A DNA stretch of 64,000 nt from Pseudorasbora parva (GCF_024679245.1 NC_090176.1:46085086-46149085); one strand, 5' to 3'; numbered from the stretch's first letter, positions 24,523 through 39,024 are shown. Notes: generated by a model not told the origin, from the sequence alone. A program made the numbers and translations.

Positions 24523-24996
24523 CTGAGAAACCATGAGAGAGAACAAAAGCAAAATGTTACTAGAGCTCTAAAAGTGGAATATCACAAAGGCTGGTCTTCA
24601 TCGTGGAGCAGAAATCGTCTCTCTAACTCTCTTAGGCCGCGTTTATACCCAGTATTGAGATGTATCTCAGATGATACGATCACAAGCAAATGCAACACTT
24701 TCTGTTTAAAGAACTTTTTTTGGTATTTACACCGTCTCCAACGCGTCTCCTAAAAAACTACTCGTGATCTGGTTTTGTTGAGGAGAGGGTCTGAGATACG
24801 ATGACCGTTTCATTGCATGCTGACGTCACTCAAACCGAAGACGCTCCATTTATATTTTTCTAAATGTGCAATATAAATAAGGTATAATGACTAAATTACT
24901 TTTTTCCAAGCAATTGTTCTCAAGCTTTGACAGGTGGTGGACCACTGTAAAATAAATAAACAAGCACTCCTAATAATTTATTCAAAAACAATTTTA

Positions 24997-26411
24997 TACC
25001 CGAATATAAGACAAGGTTTTGCGTCCTAAAAATAGGTTGAAAAATGGGGGGTTGTCTTATTTTCGCGATATAGACAAAATCACATAAACTGGCGATAACA
25101 AGGTCACGCTGTTGACGCTCGCACAGCCACTTGAGGATGCCGCTCACACAGAGAAACAGCGGTAAACATTCAAAATGGTGTTTTTATATTTATAACATAT
25201 GACACAATTAAACAACATCACTCAACCAAGAGTGTGCTTTCCTGAATACCATCATGACTGAAAGGACACTGATTTCATGACATTTCCATAAAAAAATTAA
25301 CATAGTCACTTACATTTTATATGCAGGAGTGTTTTTGTTTTATTTCAGCAGTGAAAATAGTTCCAAACAAAGATTCTAAGTAACAAAGTTCCAAACAGCA
25401 GAACCATAACGCGTTTCACAGCAACAGTGTGCGTTACTGAATGATTCAGTGTTTGAATGAATCAGTTGAATCAAAGATTCAATAACCTGTTTGTAAACAA
25501 CTGCCTCGATCTTGAATGAATTAGCCATTTGAATGAATCGTTTGAATGAATGACTCAATGACTCACTCATTAAGACTCACCTTCTGCCACCTACTGGAGG
25601 TTTAATTTAATGTTTAAACAAACTTTCTAAAATGTCTTATTCATCCAAAAATACAAATCTCATTACATTATTTAATGCAGTTGTAATTTGTCAGTGTAAA
25701 TTATTTAATTTGATTGGTAACAGCCCTGGCCTAGTGTCTTATTTTAACTGAATGTATAGATCAAATTTAAGAATATAAGATTAGGGTTAAAAATGCCCTT
25801 TAAAAAAGGTAAACATATCACAAATATGCAGATTTCAATATGCCAAAGCTGTTTGAACTCTGTTGAGAATATTGCTTCAGAATAAATTATATTTACAACA
25901 CAAAAAAATTAAAAAATACACCTTTTTTACTCGGACAAATGAATAGGCATTTTACTTATCCGAGAACAAGCACATGAACATGCTTAATGTCGAGGCCTGT
26001 AACGAATGGTGTAAAAAAATTCCAATGAATTATCAGTAGAATTTTCAAATAAAAACTTTAGATTTCTAAACACATTCCTAAATGAAATGGCTGCTATTGC
26101 ATCTATTTGCATATTTTTATATTTGCTCAATGCCTAGAACTTTTTATTTGAAATTTGAACGTCCTCTATATTTATGATTGTGTATTTGAATGTTGGTATG
26201 TTATGTGTAATTTCATGTCGCCTTGTACTCTGCGCCTTATCTTGGCCAGGTCGCGGTTGCAAATGAGAACCTGTACTCAACCGATTAACCTGGTTAAATA
26301 AAGGTAAAATAAAAATAAATAAAATTCGATTGAAAACCAGATTTTTTCCACAAAAATCTATTTTCTCCAAAAATAAGTCTGGAAAATGGGGGGTCATCTT
26401 ATATTCGGGTA
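24997..26411. mobile_element. element with TACCCGAATATAAGAC ends
   Basis: The left end TACCCGAATATAAGACAAGG and the complement of the right end TACCCGAATATAAGATGACC are inverted repeats. Similarity continues inward (AAAATGGGGGGT... on both sides). The element is about 1.4 kb with no transposase frame visible and is interrupted by a LINE tail. Confidence 0.55.
26205..26320 (+). mobile_element. fish LINE 3' tail
   Basis: CTTATCTTGGCCAGGTCGCG, AAATGAGAACCTGTACTCAA and CCTGGTTAAATAAAGGTAAA followed by AAATAAA units are the well-known 3' end of a teleost LINE, heavily 5'-truncated. Confidence 0.7.
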
Positions 26412-26936
26412 CATAAGGTAATACATTTAACAGGTGATGAATATATTTTTATTTATTTTTTAAATGTAATGATAATAGAATGGGTGAACTATCCATTTAA
26501 AATAATCATAATTTGTTGTTATGTTTATAATTATTGTAGTTGATTAACCAATTAATTTGAGTAATTCAATGTTGGTTAAATCAGTGGACCACTTCAAAAA
26601 CTTTACGGTCCATCATTTTGAGAACGCAACACATAACATGTCTGGGAAGGAGGGATTTGATTTTACTACTGTGATGTGGTCACATGCTTCTCTGACCACC
26701 TCCGACTGTGGTTTCAATGATCGGATCACAAAACATTCTGGAACTCGTCTACAGCTGTATTTAGCGCTGACCTCCTGTGATCGGATCACCCGAGATGTGT
26801 GTAAGAGAGCAGCATGTTGTCAGTCTGACAGGAGGGCGTCAAAAGCAGCAGGACTGGAGACAGGCCCCAGAAACCTGCTTTCAACACCCCTGGCAGTCGC
26901 TGACAAATGGCCGGCGGCCAGAGCATTTCAGCTCAC

Positions 26937-27049
26937 CTCCTTTGGATTCGAAGTTTGGGATCCCGTGCATGATCACATGGTGCAGAAACAGGGGCTTGTT
27001 GTTGATCTTGATGTTGCCGGAGAGCAGACCGCTGAAATACTGCACATAC
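26937..27049 (-). CDS. tns1: tensin-1 exon w9: start of C2 domain
   Basis: Exon of 113 nt. One base completes Arg, then [20 protein letters not shown] through [11 protein letters not shown] and one base of the next Gly. The acceptor is ...gctctag and the donor gtgagc. YFSGLLSG is the interdomain helix, and [18 protein letters not shown] is the first pair of strands of the PTEN-type C2 domain, which lacks the calcium-binding Asp residues of classical C2 domains and binds membrane lipid. The opposite strand has a 184-codon open frame (26557-27111) that is only a shadow of this exon. Confidence 0.95.
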
Positions 27050-30000
27050 CTAGAGCAAAACAAAAGATTATCAGAAATAATGCTATAAACAAGACTAGTG
27101 TACGACACTAATGATTACAGACAACTGGGGAGGACTGAGATATGAACAAGTGTGTAGAGACGTCAAAACTACTGGTACTTACATATTAGTAGTTTTCTAT
27201 AAATATTTTATATAAAAAAAGGCATCCTTTACAATTATTACAATAATCAGAAAGATTAAGCTGAACGATGGCAGCCTAAAAATTGTATATATAAAACTTT
27301 CAAACAAATTAGTTATATAAATTACCTATTAAATTAGTAGGTTGAATGACACGTCTGCCATAGCTTGATAGGGTCTGTATTGTTTTTAATCGTACTTTTA
27401 AACTTCGGGTTTCGGGTAGTAACCCAAGAACAAAAAGAACTACAAAATTCGACTGCTTTACGGCATATACGTCACTTCCACCAACACCCACACTTCCTTC
27501 AATTCGGACGTGCGAGCCCAACTTTGTTTGTCGGACAAATAAGAAAGAAAAGGTTTTGTTGGAAGAAAGCACTAAGAGGAAACGAAAAAGCGATCGGATT
27601 AAAGGCAGGACGAGGATCAACATGTGACCAGCGTTTGCTCGTCGGCGTTAGCTGGAGGAGGCGTGCCCGACCGATGCTGTCCTGCTTGTTATGGTGATTA
27701 CCTACCACTCAAACATTGAATTGAAGTATCATATAGATTCTGTAAAACGGTAACCAATAGACTACTACAATGACGCTGGCTTGTAAACGTGAGCATCCCG
27801 ATTATTTGGCGTTTGAAAAAAATAAAACCCATGAAATTATATTCATATGACATGCTGAAACATATGCCACTGACTGTAACGTTACCTGGGATGAAGACAT
27901 TTTACACGCAACGCCAGAAGAACACCTGTATGTGAACTCCTCCTGCAGTGTTCAGGGGAACTGTTAGCGCAGCACCAACCCTCGGGCCGCTTTTATGAAG
28001 TTATTTGGCCCGCCCCGCACCCACGACCATTAAATAGACATACGGGGTCCGTGGGTTATGAGACAACCCGTGCATCACTAGTTCAGGGCTATCAGGGTTG
28101 TCATGTCAACAAATGCACGCGCGATGGCATCCCCTGTTTTAGGATGACAGAGTTTACGACAGTAGTTGAGGACATTATTTTTTCCCAACTGTAGGAGGAC
28201 CCCGAGAGCAAAAGTTACCCAGTGTTGCTTTAAGGACCATATTGGACATCATATACGTTTTTGCTGTGGTATTAAACTTTTATTGAGAATCATAAGATTT
28301 TATTGGCTACTGAAACTCTAGTATCGTGACAGCCATCCGTTTAAGAAACACAGATGCACCTGTTGTATAATCTTGCTTGCTGAGTGCGTGAAAGTCTTGG
28401 GTTTCAAGCAAAAGACATATTCATGTGAGTGTGTATTACATAACACTATCTAAACACTGCTGTCAACGCCATTTAGGGTCATAAGATGGTTTCATCTGCA
28501 GATGAGGAGCATGTTGCTGTGTTTCCAAGCCCTTAGCACAGATGTTAGGGTTTATAAACAGGAAAAGGCTTTTTTTTTCTTGTACGTTGAAGCGGTGTCT
28601 CTGGAGAGGGACAGTGACCAACGTTTCAGCATCTTCCTTGGCAGATCGCCCGAGGCCTGGTTTCCCATGAACATTGGGTTGTTCCAGGGCCCCTCTATTC
28701 CAGAAGAGCAGAACGGCAGAAATCATAAGCTCCATCTTTCCTCCTGGAGTAAACCTTAACCATGACTCTGCTTTTCCATTTTCCATGAAGGGAGCACAAG
28801 TATGTGCCCCAATGAAATCTAGTTTTAATGAAGCCTGAAGTGCCAGTGCTTCCATATACAGATGGAATGCCTGATTCTGTAAAAGCAGTGTAAAAGTATT
28901 CCCTTATGAGGCATAAATGTGTGTGTGTGCTCGAGCCCAAAGAGTATGTACACGTTTATCAGCATCTTTGGGTTTGTAACTGTACATTGGGGTGCAAGAA
29001 TCTATGAAATTACTAGTGGAAAAACATTCTTTTCTTTAATATAAAATCTTTCATTGCAACATGTATGATCACCGTTGAAATCTGAGTGAAAGGCTGAACT
29101 GGAAAGCACTGGAGCTGACATGACCAAAACCTAATGATCATGTTCTCCTCCAGCATAATAGGAGATGTGCAGGAGAACATCTGGAGCTTCAATGGAAGCA
29201 AAACATCTGTGCAAAGAATGTCACACCATCAATGCCCCTCGTTTTGATTATTTAAAGGGGACCTATTATGTCCTTTTACAAAGTCTTGGTTTAGGTTTGG
29301 TGTCTACTGTAATAGGTTTTCGTGCTTTAATAAAAAAAATTACAATAGACATTATTTTTCACATATTCTACATTGTTGCAGTACCTCTCTTATCAGTCTG
29401 TCAGTAATGCTTTGTTTAGTTCCCTCTGTTTATCCCCTCCTTCTGAAAAGCACAACGTGCTCTGATTGGTCGGCTGGAGCGGCTGTGTTTTGATTGGCCA
29501 ACCGTTTTAAACTAGTTTGGGAAATGGCATGCACCTTTACCGTAACCGAGTTTCTAAACACTACTAATGCAACTCAACAAGGCTTCAACCCCCTTTTTGT
29601 ATGCCTTGAGTCTGGAAAAAAACAATCAAGATATTTCAGTGTTTACTGATATAGTGAATAACTCATTTTGTGGTGGACTTTGGGCTTTGTAATTTTGTAG
29701 AAAATTACACACTAAAGAATATTTTAAAAAATCATTACTGCAGTATTAGAAACATTTCTTCTTATTATTATCCATTGATGTTGAAAACATTTATGCTGCT
29801 TATTTTTGTGGAAATTGTAATACAGTTTTTCAGGATTCTAAAGCCTTGTAACATTTCTGTCTTACATGTCTAACTATGTGCCCTTTACACTTTTCAAAGT
29901 GCGTCCTTGTAAAAGTATTAATTTCTTAGAAAATAAAACCTCACTGACCCCAAACGTTTGAATTGTATAGCATTTCTGTCAATATTGACCATCAAAGTGA

Positions 30001-30352
30001 ATTGGATTGCAACTGCAGCAATAGTTTGAGCACATCTGATCTGAGATCAGTTGTAGTGAGAGATATGTCATTTGCATGTATGATAGTGTCGGAACCGAGA
30101 CGCGATCAGACATGAGGTGCTCAGAAAGAGATGTCACAGTGTTTTTTTTTGTTTGTTTTTAGGACATACCACATTGCCATAGGGTAAAGTTAAGTAAACA
30201 ACTCATCACCCAACTTAACTAAAACTTAAGCGTTATCTGGAGGTGAAGCTCATAAATTTGAACAATGGCTGAAACTGAATGCTCACAATGAGGGTCAAAC
30301 TCATAAAGCACACAGATAAGAAGTCAGATGGGGAAAACAATGCACAACTGAC
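27050..30352. other. intron w8-w9
   Basis: Contains a hAT-like or other dispersed piece around 27890-28220 (GC-rich, ACCCGTGCATCACTAG) that I cannot delimit, and the MITE at 29252-29730. Open frames at 28463-28855 and nearby carry no domain. Confidence 0.4.
29252..29730. mobile_element. TTAA-type MITE (GGGACC family), copy 2
   Basis: Starts TTAAAGGGGACCTATTATG. It shares CATTGTTGCAGTACCTCTCT, GCTCTGATTGGTCGGCT and ACACTAAAGAA with the copy at 5665-6179. The right end is worn. Confidence 0.65.
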
Positions 30353-30436
30353 CTTCTCTGGGAAGGCTGGCCCACAGGAAGCACTTTATCTTCATAAAAC
30401 CTCTTCATGGCAAACCTGTCCAGAGCCTGGTCGGCA
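30353..30436 (-). CDS. tns1: tensin-1 exon w8: end of phosphatase-like domain
   Basis: Exon of 84 nt: the first base completes Ser, followed by 27 codons from [17 protein letters not shown] to QPSQR, then two bases of Arg. The acceptor is ...cctctgcag and the donor gtcagt. [16 protein letters not shown] is one of the most conserved tensin signatures and is the helix where PTEN has its TI/WPD-distal helix. GQPSQRRY leads into the C2 domain. The residues [11 protein letters not shown] agree with tensin-1 and differ from the recalled tensin-2 and tensin-3 forms. Confidence 0.95.
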
Positions 30437-30825
30437 CTGCAGAGGCAAAGGAAACACGTTTGGGTACATTTCTCTAACACATTGCACAAAATCATCATAT
30501 TCTTAATGAGCATCTTTGTCTCGTTTTCCAGTAAAAACTTATGTAAATCTGCTTCTTGAATTTACTGGAAGCTTTCTGTCTATAAAAATAGCACTTTTTG
30601 CTTCAGAGATGAATTTGATCAGCACTTAATTCGAGTCTTGAGACAAATCCTCCTTTGTAAAGTGATGCAATTTTGCCAGTTGTTTTTCCCGCCGCCCCCC
30701 CGCTCATGTGTTACCTAACGCGTGGCCAGTCTTGTGATGTGGGATTAAGGTCTTTCCATAATAAGCGTTCAGAGGAGCATCTTTAATTCAATAAACACAG
30801 ACAGTAGGCAGTCTACTTGTCTTAC

Positions 30826-30890
30826 CTCGCTGATATGTTGCTGTAATGCATGTACGCAGCCACAACTACTCCAGTTCGGCCTCGGTTTCC
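30826..30890 (-). CDS. tns1: tensin-1 exon w7: P-loop remnant
   Basis: Exon of 65 nt, starting in phase 0 and ending with two bases of Ser. It encodes [20 protein letters not shown] and then A. The acceptor is ...catgcag and the donor gtaaga. Joined to exon w6 it completes HNKGNRGRTG, which keeps the glycines and the Arg of the HCxxGxxRT/S signature but not the Cys. [10 protein letters not shown] is the following core helix, equivalent to the helix after the P-loop in PTEN. A 3.9-kb intron with Tc1 debris and a 43-bp hairpin separates it from exon w6. Confidence 0.95.
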
Positions 30891-32860
<1,970 letters not shown>

Positions 32861-32879
32861 GTGGTGACAAGGCCACATT

Positions 32880-33430
32880 CTTCTATTGTTCTGTGATCCA
32901 GTTCTGATGCTCTCGTGCCCACTGTTGGTGCTTTCGGCTGTGGACAGGGCTCAGCATGGGCACCCTGACTGGTCTGCTGCTATGCAGCCCCATACGCAAC
33001 AAACCGCGATGCACTGTGTATTTGGACACCTTTCTATCAGAACCAGCATTAACTTCTTGAACAATTTGAGCTACAGTAGCTCATCTGTTTGATTGGACCA
33101 CAGGGCCATCCTTCGCTCCCCACGTGCATCAATAAGCCTTGCCCACCCATGACCCTGTCGCCGGTTCTCCACTGTTTCTTCCTTGGAGCACTTTTGATAG
33201 ATACTGACCACTGCAGACCGGGAACAGCCCACAAGAGCTGCAGTTTTGGAGATGCTCTGACCCAGTCATCTAGCCAACACAATTTGGCCCTTGTCAAACT
33301 CACTCAAATCCTTATGCTTGCCCATTTTTCTAACACATCAACTTTAAGGACAAAAAGTTCACTTGCGGCCTAATATATTCCACCCACTAACAGGGGCCGT
33401 GATAAAGAGATAATCAGTGTTATTCACTTC
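32880..33430 (-). pseudogene. Tc1-like transposase remnant, copy 1
   Basis: ATG at 33325 reads MGKHKDLSEFDKGQIVLAR, then an in-frame TGA (a likely CGA-to-TGA change), then LGQSISKTAALVGCSRSAVV, the paired-like DNA-binding helix-turn-helix of fish Tc1-like transposases. Further along lie RRQGHG and RGLLRMGLHSSRP blocks in shifted frames. The catalytic DDE half is missing. It is an old fragment inside intron w6-w7. Confidence 0.8.
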
Positions 33431-33689
33431 ACCTGTCAGTGTTCATAATGTTTTACCCAAGTGGCAACCTCCCCCAGTTTCACTTGAAGCCAATACGGAA
33501 GTGACTTAAAACGCAATTCATCAACTGGCAACTAGGGTCAGGCTCCAGAAGGGAGCAGAATCTCATTGAGCTCCATATTAAAATGCCCACCTTTACAGCA
33601 GAAAAAAAACATGTTTACAGCCTGGTACAAATTGTGGTTTTGGTCTATACGGCTAATTTTGCCCCTCATGACAACTGTGAGGGGGTGAA

Positions 33690-34199
33690 TTTTTTTATAA
33701 CTCGGTCATTTAAATTATATAAATAATAGATTATATAATAAAGATTCAAATGGTAATGAATCAGCGGATTGATTCATGATTCAAACTGCCAAACTGCTGA
33801 AATCACGTGACATTGGCGATCCGAATCATGAATCAATCCGCTGATTCATGACCGTTTGAATCTTTATTTGAGGATTGAAAACAAACGCAGAAGAGAAGAC
33901 AATGCTGAATAAAGTCGTATTATTTGTTATTTTTGGACCAAAATGTATTTTCGATGCTTCAAGAGATTCTAATGAACTAACTGATGTCACATATGGACTA
34001 CTTTGATGATGTTTTTATTCCCTTTCTGGACATGGACAGTAAAGTGTGCATAGACTTGGATACGCTCTCGGTCTAAATATAAAATATCTTAAACTGTGTT
34101 TCGATGATGAACGGAGGTCTTATGGGTGTGGAACAACATTAGAGTCATTAATGACATCAATTTAATTTTTGGGTGAACTAACCATTTAAGGGCGTGGCC
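33690..34199. mobile_element. possible TTAA MITE containing the hairpin
   Basis: The right end GGGTGAACTAACCATTTAA with GATGAACGGAGGTCTTATGG upstream belongs to the same TTAA family as 18530-18684. The left end could not be located, so the start is approximate. Confidence 0.45.
33740..33865. repeat. 43-bp-arm inverted repeat with 40-nt loop
   Basis: Arms 33740-33782 and 33823-33865 are complementary with only a few mismatches (AAAGATTCAAATGGT against ACCGTTTGAATCTTT; GAATCAGCGGATTGATTCAT against its inverse). The loop carries CACGTG. Probably part of a dispersed element whose TTAA-type right end may be at 34180-34199. Confidence 0.75.
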
Positions 34200-34762
34200 A
34201 CTTTGAGTGACAGGTGGATAGTCATTTATCCGCTGTCTGTTAGTCATTGCGTCACCTCAGCTCTGCCAACGCCCCTCCTCTTTGCCCATTTTCTGTTATC
34301 CAGGAGTGATGTGTGATGACGCGTTGCCAAGATGACAATGGCCAATTTGTCTCTACTTTACGCTTCCAAACTGCTCTTCAGAATCCTATGGGTGACTTCA
34401 CGGACACTACGTCCATATTTTTTTGTACAGTCTATAATTTTACCTGAACTGTGTATAATGATAATACAGTAAATAACATTTATTATCAGATTTCTAGATT
34501 TATATTTACTAGATTCTAGATTTTATTTACTAGGTATAACTATAATTATTTAGCTTGAATTGATTTTTTTGCTGTGCATTATGGGATGATCTGTTGTATA
34601 CATCTAAGTTGAAGAGCCTTCGATTTAGTAGCGCATTTATAATGCCTTCAAATGTTTACTTTACATGATAAGAGACATTATGATGTTGGTTGCTTGTGTT
34701 GCTAAAAAAAAAAAAGCATTGCTCCCATTCCCAAAGCAGAACAAGCACAACTAAAACCATAC

Positions 34763-34885
34763 CTTATTGTGTAAGACCACCACATTGTGACTGTCAGCGT
34801 TCATCCATGTGTCCATGGCTTTGCAGATGCTGCAGATCTTATCCAAAGCTGGAGCGTGATGGTCCGGCCAGCCAAAATCCAGCAC
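34763..34885 (-). CDS. tns1: tensin-1 exon w6: pseudo-active-site strand
   Basis: Exon of 123 nt, 41 codons, phase 0 to 0, from [12 protein letters not shown] to NVVVLHNK, with donor gtatgg. [19 protein letters not shown] is the substrate-facing helix region. The last residues VVVLHNK lead straight into the phosphate-binding loop, completed by the next exon. In PTEN the loop begins HC; here it is HN, so the nucleophilic Cys is absent. The same substitution is known for vertebrate tensin-1 and makes the domain catalytically dead; it is thought to act as a binding module at focal adhesions and to recruit protein phosphatase 1 (known of the family, not visible here). Confidence 0.95.
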
Positions 34886-34973
34886 CTCACACAAACAAAC
34901 ACACAAGAGCATAAGTAAGACCAAAGAAACAAACATCTCTACATTAGATAACATAAAAATAAACTTGACTTAC

Positions 34974-35024
34974 TTTGGGATTCAGCTTGGAGATATCATA
35001 TCGCTTTTCACTGAGGTTGAAGAG
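34974..35024 (-). CDS. tns1: tensin-1 exon w5: phosphatase-like domain
   Basis: Exon of 51 nt, phase 0 to 0, encoding LFNLSEKRYDISKLNPK. The acceptor is ...tttacag and the donor gtaagt. FNLSE-R-YD is a conserved block of the tensin and PTEN family (PTEN has a YNLCAERHYD-type sequence here) and forms the strand and loop after the first helices. Only 88 nt of intron separate it from exon w6, near the lower limit for efficient vertebrate splicing but common in compact fish introns. Confidence 0.95.
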
Positions 35025-35310
35025 CTGTAAAAAATATCAGGGTGTCATTTACTAAAGTAAATACAATACAAATAACATCTACATCTCAATAAATTATATT
35101 AATATAAATAATAGAGGCGTCCTCTTCATGCCTCTATGCCAACAGGAGACGTAACAGTGCACAAATTTAAAAATCTTCTAACCTGAACCCTTACACTTAA
35201 CCCTCATCTAACAGTGTACTAACAGTGTACTAATACTCTAATGTTACAATGTTGCTTATAGTTATAAATAAAGTGTAACCCTCAAAGCTATTGAGTTTTT
35301 GAGGTCTCAC

Positions 35311-35482
35311 CAAGTAGTTGTCACCATGTTTAGAGCGTAGCATGGTGGCCACCTCCTTTATGTTAGCGCTGTAGCTCGGTTCTTCTACATTACTGGGGAA
35401 GGTCACAGAAATGATGCGTTCTGTTATGTAGACCAGGTCCACCTCATAGTTTTCCTCCATGGCCTGGATCAAACTCAAACTC
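35311..35482 (-). CDS. tns1: tensin-1 exon w4: start of phosphatase-like domain
   Basis: Exon of 172 nt: one base completes Arg, then 57 codons from [16 protein letters not shown] to KHGDNYL. The acceptor follows ...tttttgcag and the donor is gtgaga. [14 protein letters not shown] is the hallmark first strand and turn of the tensin/auxilin/PTEN-like phosphatase domain. [13 protein letters not shown] is the helix and strand that follow. The Met at 35460 (MEENYEVDL) is where short tensin-1 forms are usually drawn to start; here the frame stays open upstream into exon w3, so it is an internal Met in the long form. The residues match tensin-1 better than tensin-2 or tensin-3 from memory; no alignment was run. 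Confidence 0.95.
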
Positions 35483-38400
35483 CTGCAAAAATCCAGAAAA
35501 GATCAGATAACTGTTAGAGAACATCAGCAATTACAGTGCATGTCTACAGCAAAAAACTTGCTCTTTTCAGTGTGCAACAAAGGCAATTCACAAAGCACAA
35601 CATTCACTCAAGCACAGTCTTGTGTCTCACAGTACATGACATCATGAAATCACCATGTTTTTTCAGAAAAATGCCTCACCTCAAACATGTCAGCGCTGAA
35701 CAGTCTATTAAACACATATCTGATGTTCAGTATGGTTTGAATAAAATATAGTGGGGAAAGATTGATCGCAGAGATAAACAAATGAGATATGAAAATATGG
35801 TGCATTCCATGTGTGCAGCAGGGCAGACAAAAGAAAACAATTTGGTCACTGGTGAGGCATAGGTCTGCCAAGGATGTAACCACAATCAGGCCCCCCATCT
35901 CTGACCTCACTCTCTGCTCATGTCTGGATTTCAAGGCAATCAGACAGAAGTACAGCAGGAAGAAGGCCGTTTTTAAATCCAGGGCTATGTTGCAAAACCT
36001 TGTAAGCAGCATTTTAGTGTGCTCACAAAATGAAAACAGTTCAAAAAGGCTGAATTCTCTTTCTGACCTCCCTAAAGAAGGATTGACCTCTCCAAAAGGA
36101 CATGAAAATAAGATGTTGGGAGAAAGTAGGAAGTAGTCTACCCATAATATGAAGCTTTACCTGTAAATATGAAGATGCATTTCTAGCTCTGGCCGATTTT
36201 AAATTGTAATTTTGGTCACCCCTGAAATGGGTCATACCTGTTGAATTAAGTACATACAGCATACACAGCTCCTTTGAATAATACCATTTGCCCTCTTTAA
36301 TGCTATTAAAATTAATGTATGAAGAAAACTTTGCTGAAAATACCCTTAACTTAACACTAAAACAAGAGGATGCAGTTTATCAATTGCACGTGATTGCATA
36401 AATTACTATAATATTATGCATGTGAAGGCATTAATATATAATCTCAATAAAATATAATATTTGATCTCAGTTGCTGCAGTGAAATTTCTCCTTCTGCAAG
36501 TTTCTCAGTTTGGCCAGCTCTAGGAAGAGTCCTGCTTGTTCCAAACGTCTTCCATTAAGGATCATAGAAGCTACATATTTCTGTCAACCTTCAATAGAAA
36601 ATCAGTTTTTCTGTCTCGACACGATCCTGACTCTGAGCTCAACTGGCAGCTCCTTTGACCTCACCATGGCTTGGTTTTTGCTCTGATATGCATTTTCAGC
36701 ATTTAGACCTTTTATTGAGAAGTGTGTGTCTTTCAAAATCATTTCTATTTAATTGAATGTGCAACAGGATAACTCCAATAGACGTGTAGTAATATCTACG
36801 AGCGAAATTGGAACGCTCCTGAGCTAAATTTCAAGTGTCCCAGAAAAGGGTATAATTACTTATGTAATGTAATTGTTCTTTTTATATATATTTTAAATAC
36901 ATTTGCAAAGTTATCACAAATCAGTTTTTTTGCTTGATCATTATGGTGTATAAAATACAGATTAAAGTGAAATATGTAGTTTATGACAGCAATATAAAAT
37001 GTTTGAAAGCCTCCAATAAATGTGTATTGTTATGTTTATTTTCATTTTTTATAGTTAGCAATTCACAATTAATTTTACAACATGCTAACACAGCTCTATT
37101 GAAATCAATCACGAGTTTGCTTCCTGTGTACTTTAATAGGAAGCAGACAGTAAGGCAGCTCACTATACTTTGGAACAGGGCATGCAAACCTTTAGTAAAT
37201 TACAGTCAGTGTTTGAACTCAGGCTGTGTAGCTTTTGGAAAGATACATTTTGGTGAGGCCCATTTTTGCTCTTGTTTAGCAATGAAGCCATGCATAGGAA
37301 AATCTGGATTGTGTCATGTTTTCTGGGCATTGCAGCCACAGTAAATCATGTAAATCTCTCTACGGCTGATTTTAATCGAAACGCGAATTTGCATTCAGTG
37401 CATTTTGGAGAAATAAAAGTAAATAACATGATTGTGATTGGTACATGACATATAAACATTGTAATTGCACCACAAGTGTATGGGAAACACACACAGCATT
37501 GCATAGCTCTCAAGAGATCTCTCTGGATGATCTCAGTGTGTGGAAATTGAAAATACAAGGCGTAACTATGTCTGAACAATCCTTTAATGTTAAGGATTTC
37601 CCCCTGTTCCCACGATCATTGTGAAAGCCCATAAGGTTTGTGCATTCTTTCACTTTTAAACAAACCTATTCAGTGACCTTAATCTTAATCAGGTTCTAAA
37701 TGCACTGAAATTTTGCTTTACTTAAAGACTGTCACTATTATGGCACAATTTGAAAAGAAAAGTTTGACTACATTTTCAACTCAGACTAGATGCTCATCAA
37801 ATGACGAAAGGGCATAGATGATTTTAAAAAGTTGATTCAGGTGCCTGGATCTCAAAATCTTTTCATACATTCTGTTCTGTTGGCATGTTTGTGCTGTTAA
37901 CCAGTTTGCATAATTCCTAAGTTAAATGGCAGCTAAAACAACACAGATAGTGCATGCAAATAATAAAATAGTGATATCAGCGGGTGCAATGTTTTCTCCA
38001 AAATTAGATAAACTACAGTACTCCGCAAACTCAATCTACTATTGAAAAATGCCTTCCCATAAAAAACAAGACAGGAATGCTCTTTTATGGGGGCAGAAAA
38101 ACAAAGGGCTCTCAAAGGGTCTCATTTTAAGGTTGTGTCCAAATGGAAAGTTTCCCAAAACAAGAGACAAACAAAATAGCTGCCCATGTAAAATAAAAAG
38201 TCAGAATTCCCCCTGGTAGCTGAAATGGGAGCTATTTTAGTAATGGACTTCTCAAAGCATCTTCTCACAGCCTGGCATGAACACACCCAACAGCTGAGAG
38301 GAAAGTGTTATATAACATGAGACTAATCTTTCATTTGTTTTTGAATAATCTTTTCTTTGGGTTTGCACCCTACACTGCTTTCTAGAATGTTTTTTGTTTA

Positions 38401-38818
38401 TAAATAGCATTCTGTTGGACAAACTCCTAATTTTTAGAATAGAAATGAATGCGTAACTATATGATAACAGGGGTTTGTTTTCCCCACGGGTGGGCAGTGT
38501 CTCCTTTCTTGCATACATCTATAGTTAACAATCACTCAAGATGAAAGTATCATTATTATTATATATTATGTGGTAGAAAAGCCCTATTAGGACATAATAG
38601 CATATGCCTTTGTGTAGATGCTTTAGAACTTATTTTTATTCTTTGCACTCATAAACTGCAATAAAGAATGTGAGACAGATCCAAGCAGAGTCAGATGTCA
38701 AACGGAGCTGGATTTAGGAATGCTATGAAGTTCTCTTGAGATTTCACTAAAGCAGAACATATAGAAAAACACGAGAGATGTTGACTAAACTGATGATGAA
38801 GACAATGCCATATTTTAC
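35483..38818. other. intron w3-w4
   Basis: Mostly unrecognised. 36460-36960 looks like a degenerate Tc1-associated fish repeat (TCTCGACACGATCCTGACTC, GGCTTGGTTTTTGCTCTGA, ATTACTTATGTAATGTAATT). No exon-like block in phase was seen. Confidence 0.4.
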
Positions 38819-38868
38819 CTGGATGGTCTGCGTCGAGACTCCATGCTCTTGGAGGATTTGGTTGAGCC
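38819..38868 (-). CDS. tns1: tensin-1 exon w3: basic/Ser-rich linker
   Basis: Exon of 50 nt starting in phase 0 and ending with two bases of a codon. It encodes GSTKSSKSMESRRRPS and then R across the junction. The acceptor is ...ttttag and the donor gtaaaa. The SKS and RRRPS segments are basic, serine-rich and typical of kinase-targeted linkers (inference). The split codon AG|G is completed by the first base of exon w4, giving [14 protein letters not shown], which agrees with the N-terminal linker of long tensin-1 forms. It is also the in-phase acceptor for the candidate alternative first exon at 42088-42168. Confidence 0.85.
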
Positions 38869-39024
38869 CTAAAAGAAAAGAAAATTAGATTTGTTAGAAT
38901 AATAAAAATCTAGTTGAGGAATTTAGTGAAACATTAGTCAGAAACAGAATTGATTAGCTGTTGTTTTCTGTTAGTTATGTGAAAATCAACACGCACAATG
39001 AGTATGCCTAAATTGATGCAACAC

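Larger units (their letters stand above)
24523..26936. other. intron w9-w10 with nested repeats
   Basis: Holds the element at 24997-26411, the LINE tail at 26205-26320 and a TTAA MITE end near 26465-26501 (GGGTGAACTATCCATTTAA). 25400-25575 is a degenerate GAATGAATC tandem. Confidence 0.6.

Noticed and set aside
26557..27111. 184-codon open frame on the plus strand, longest non-transposon frame nearby
   Set aside because: It lies antisense over tensin exon w9, has no recognisable domain, and its length is explained by the constrained codons of the opposite exon.
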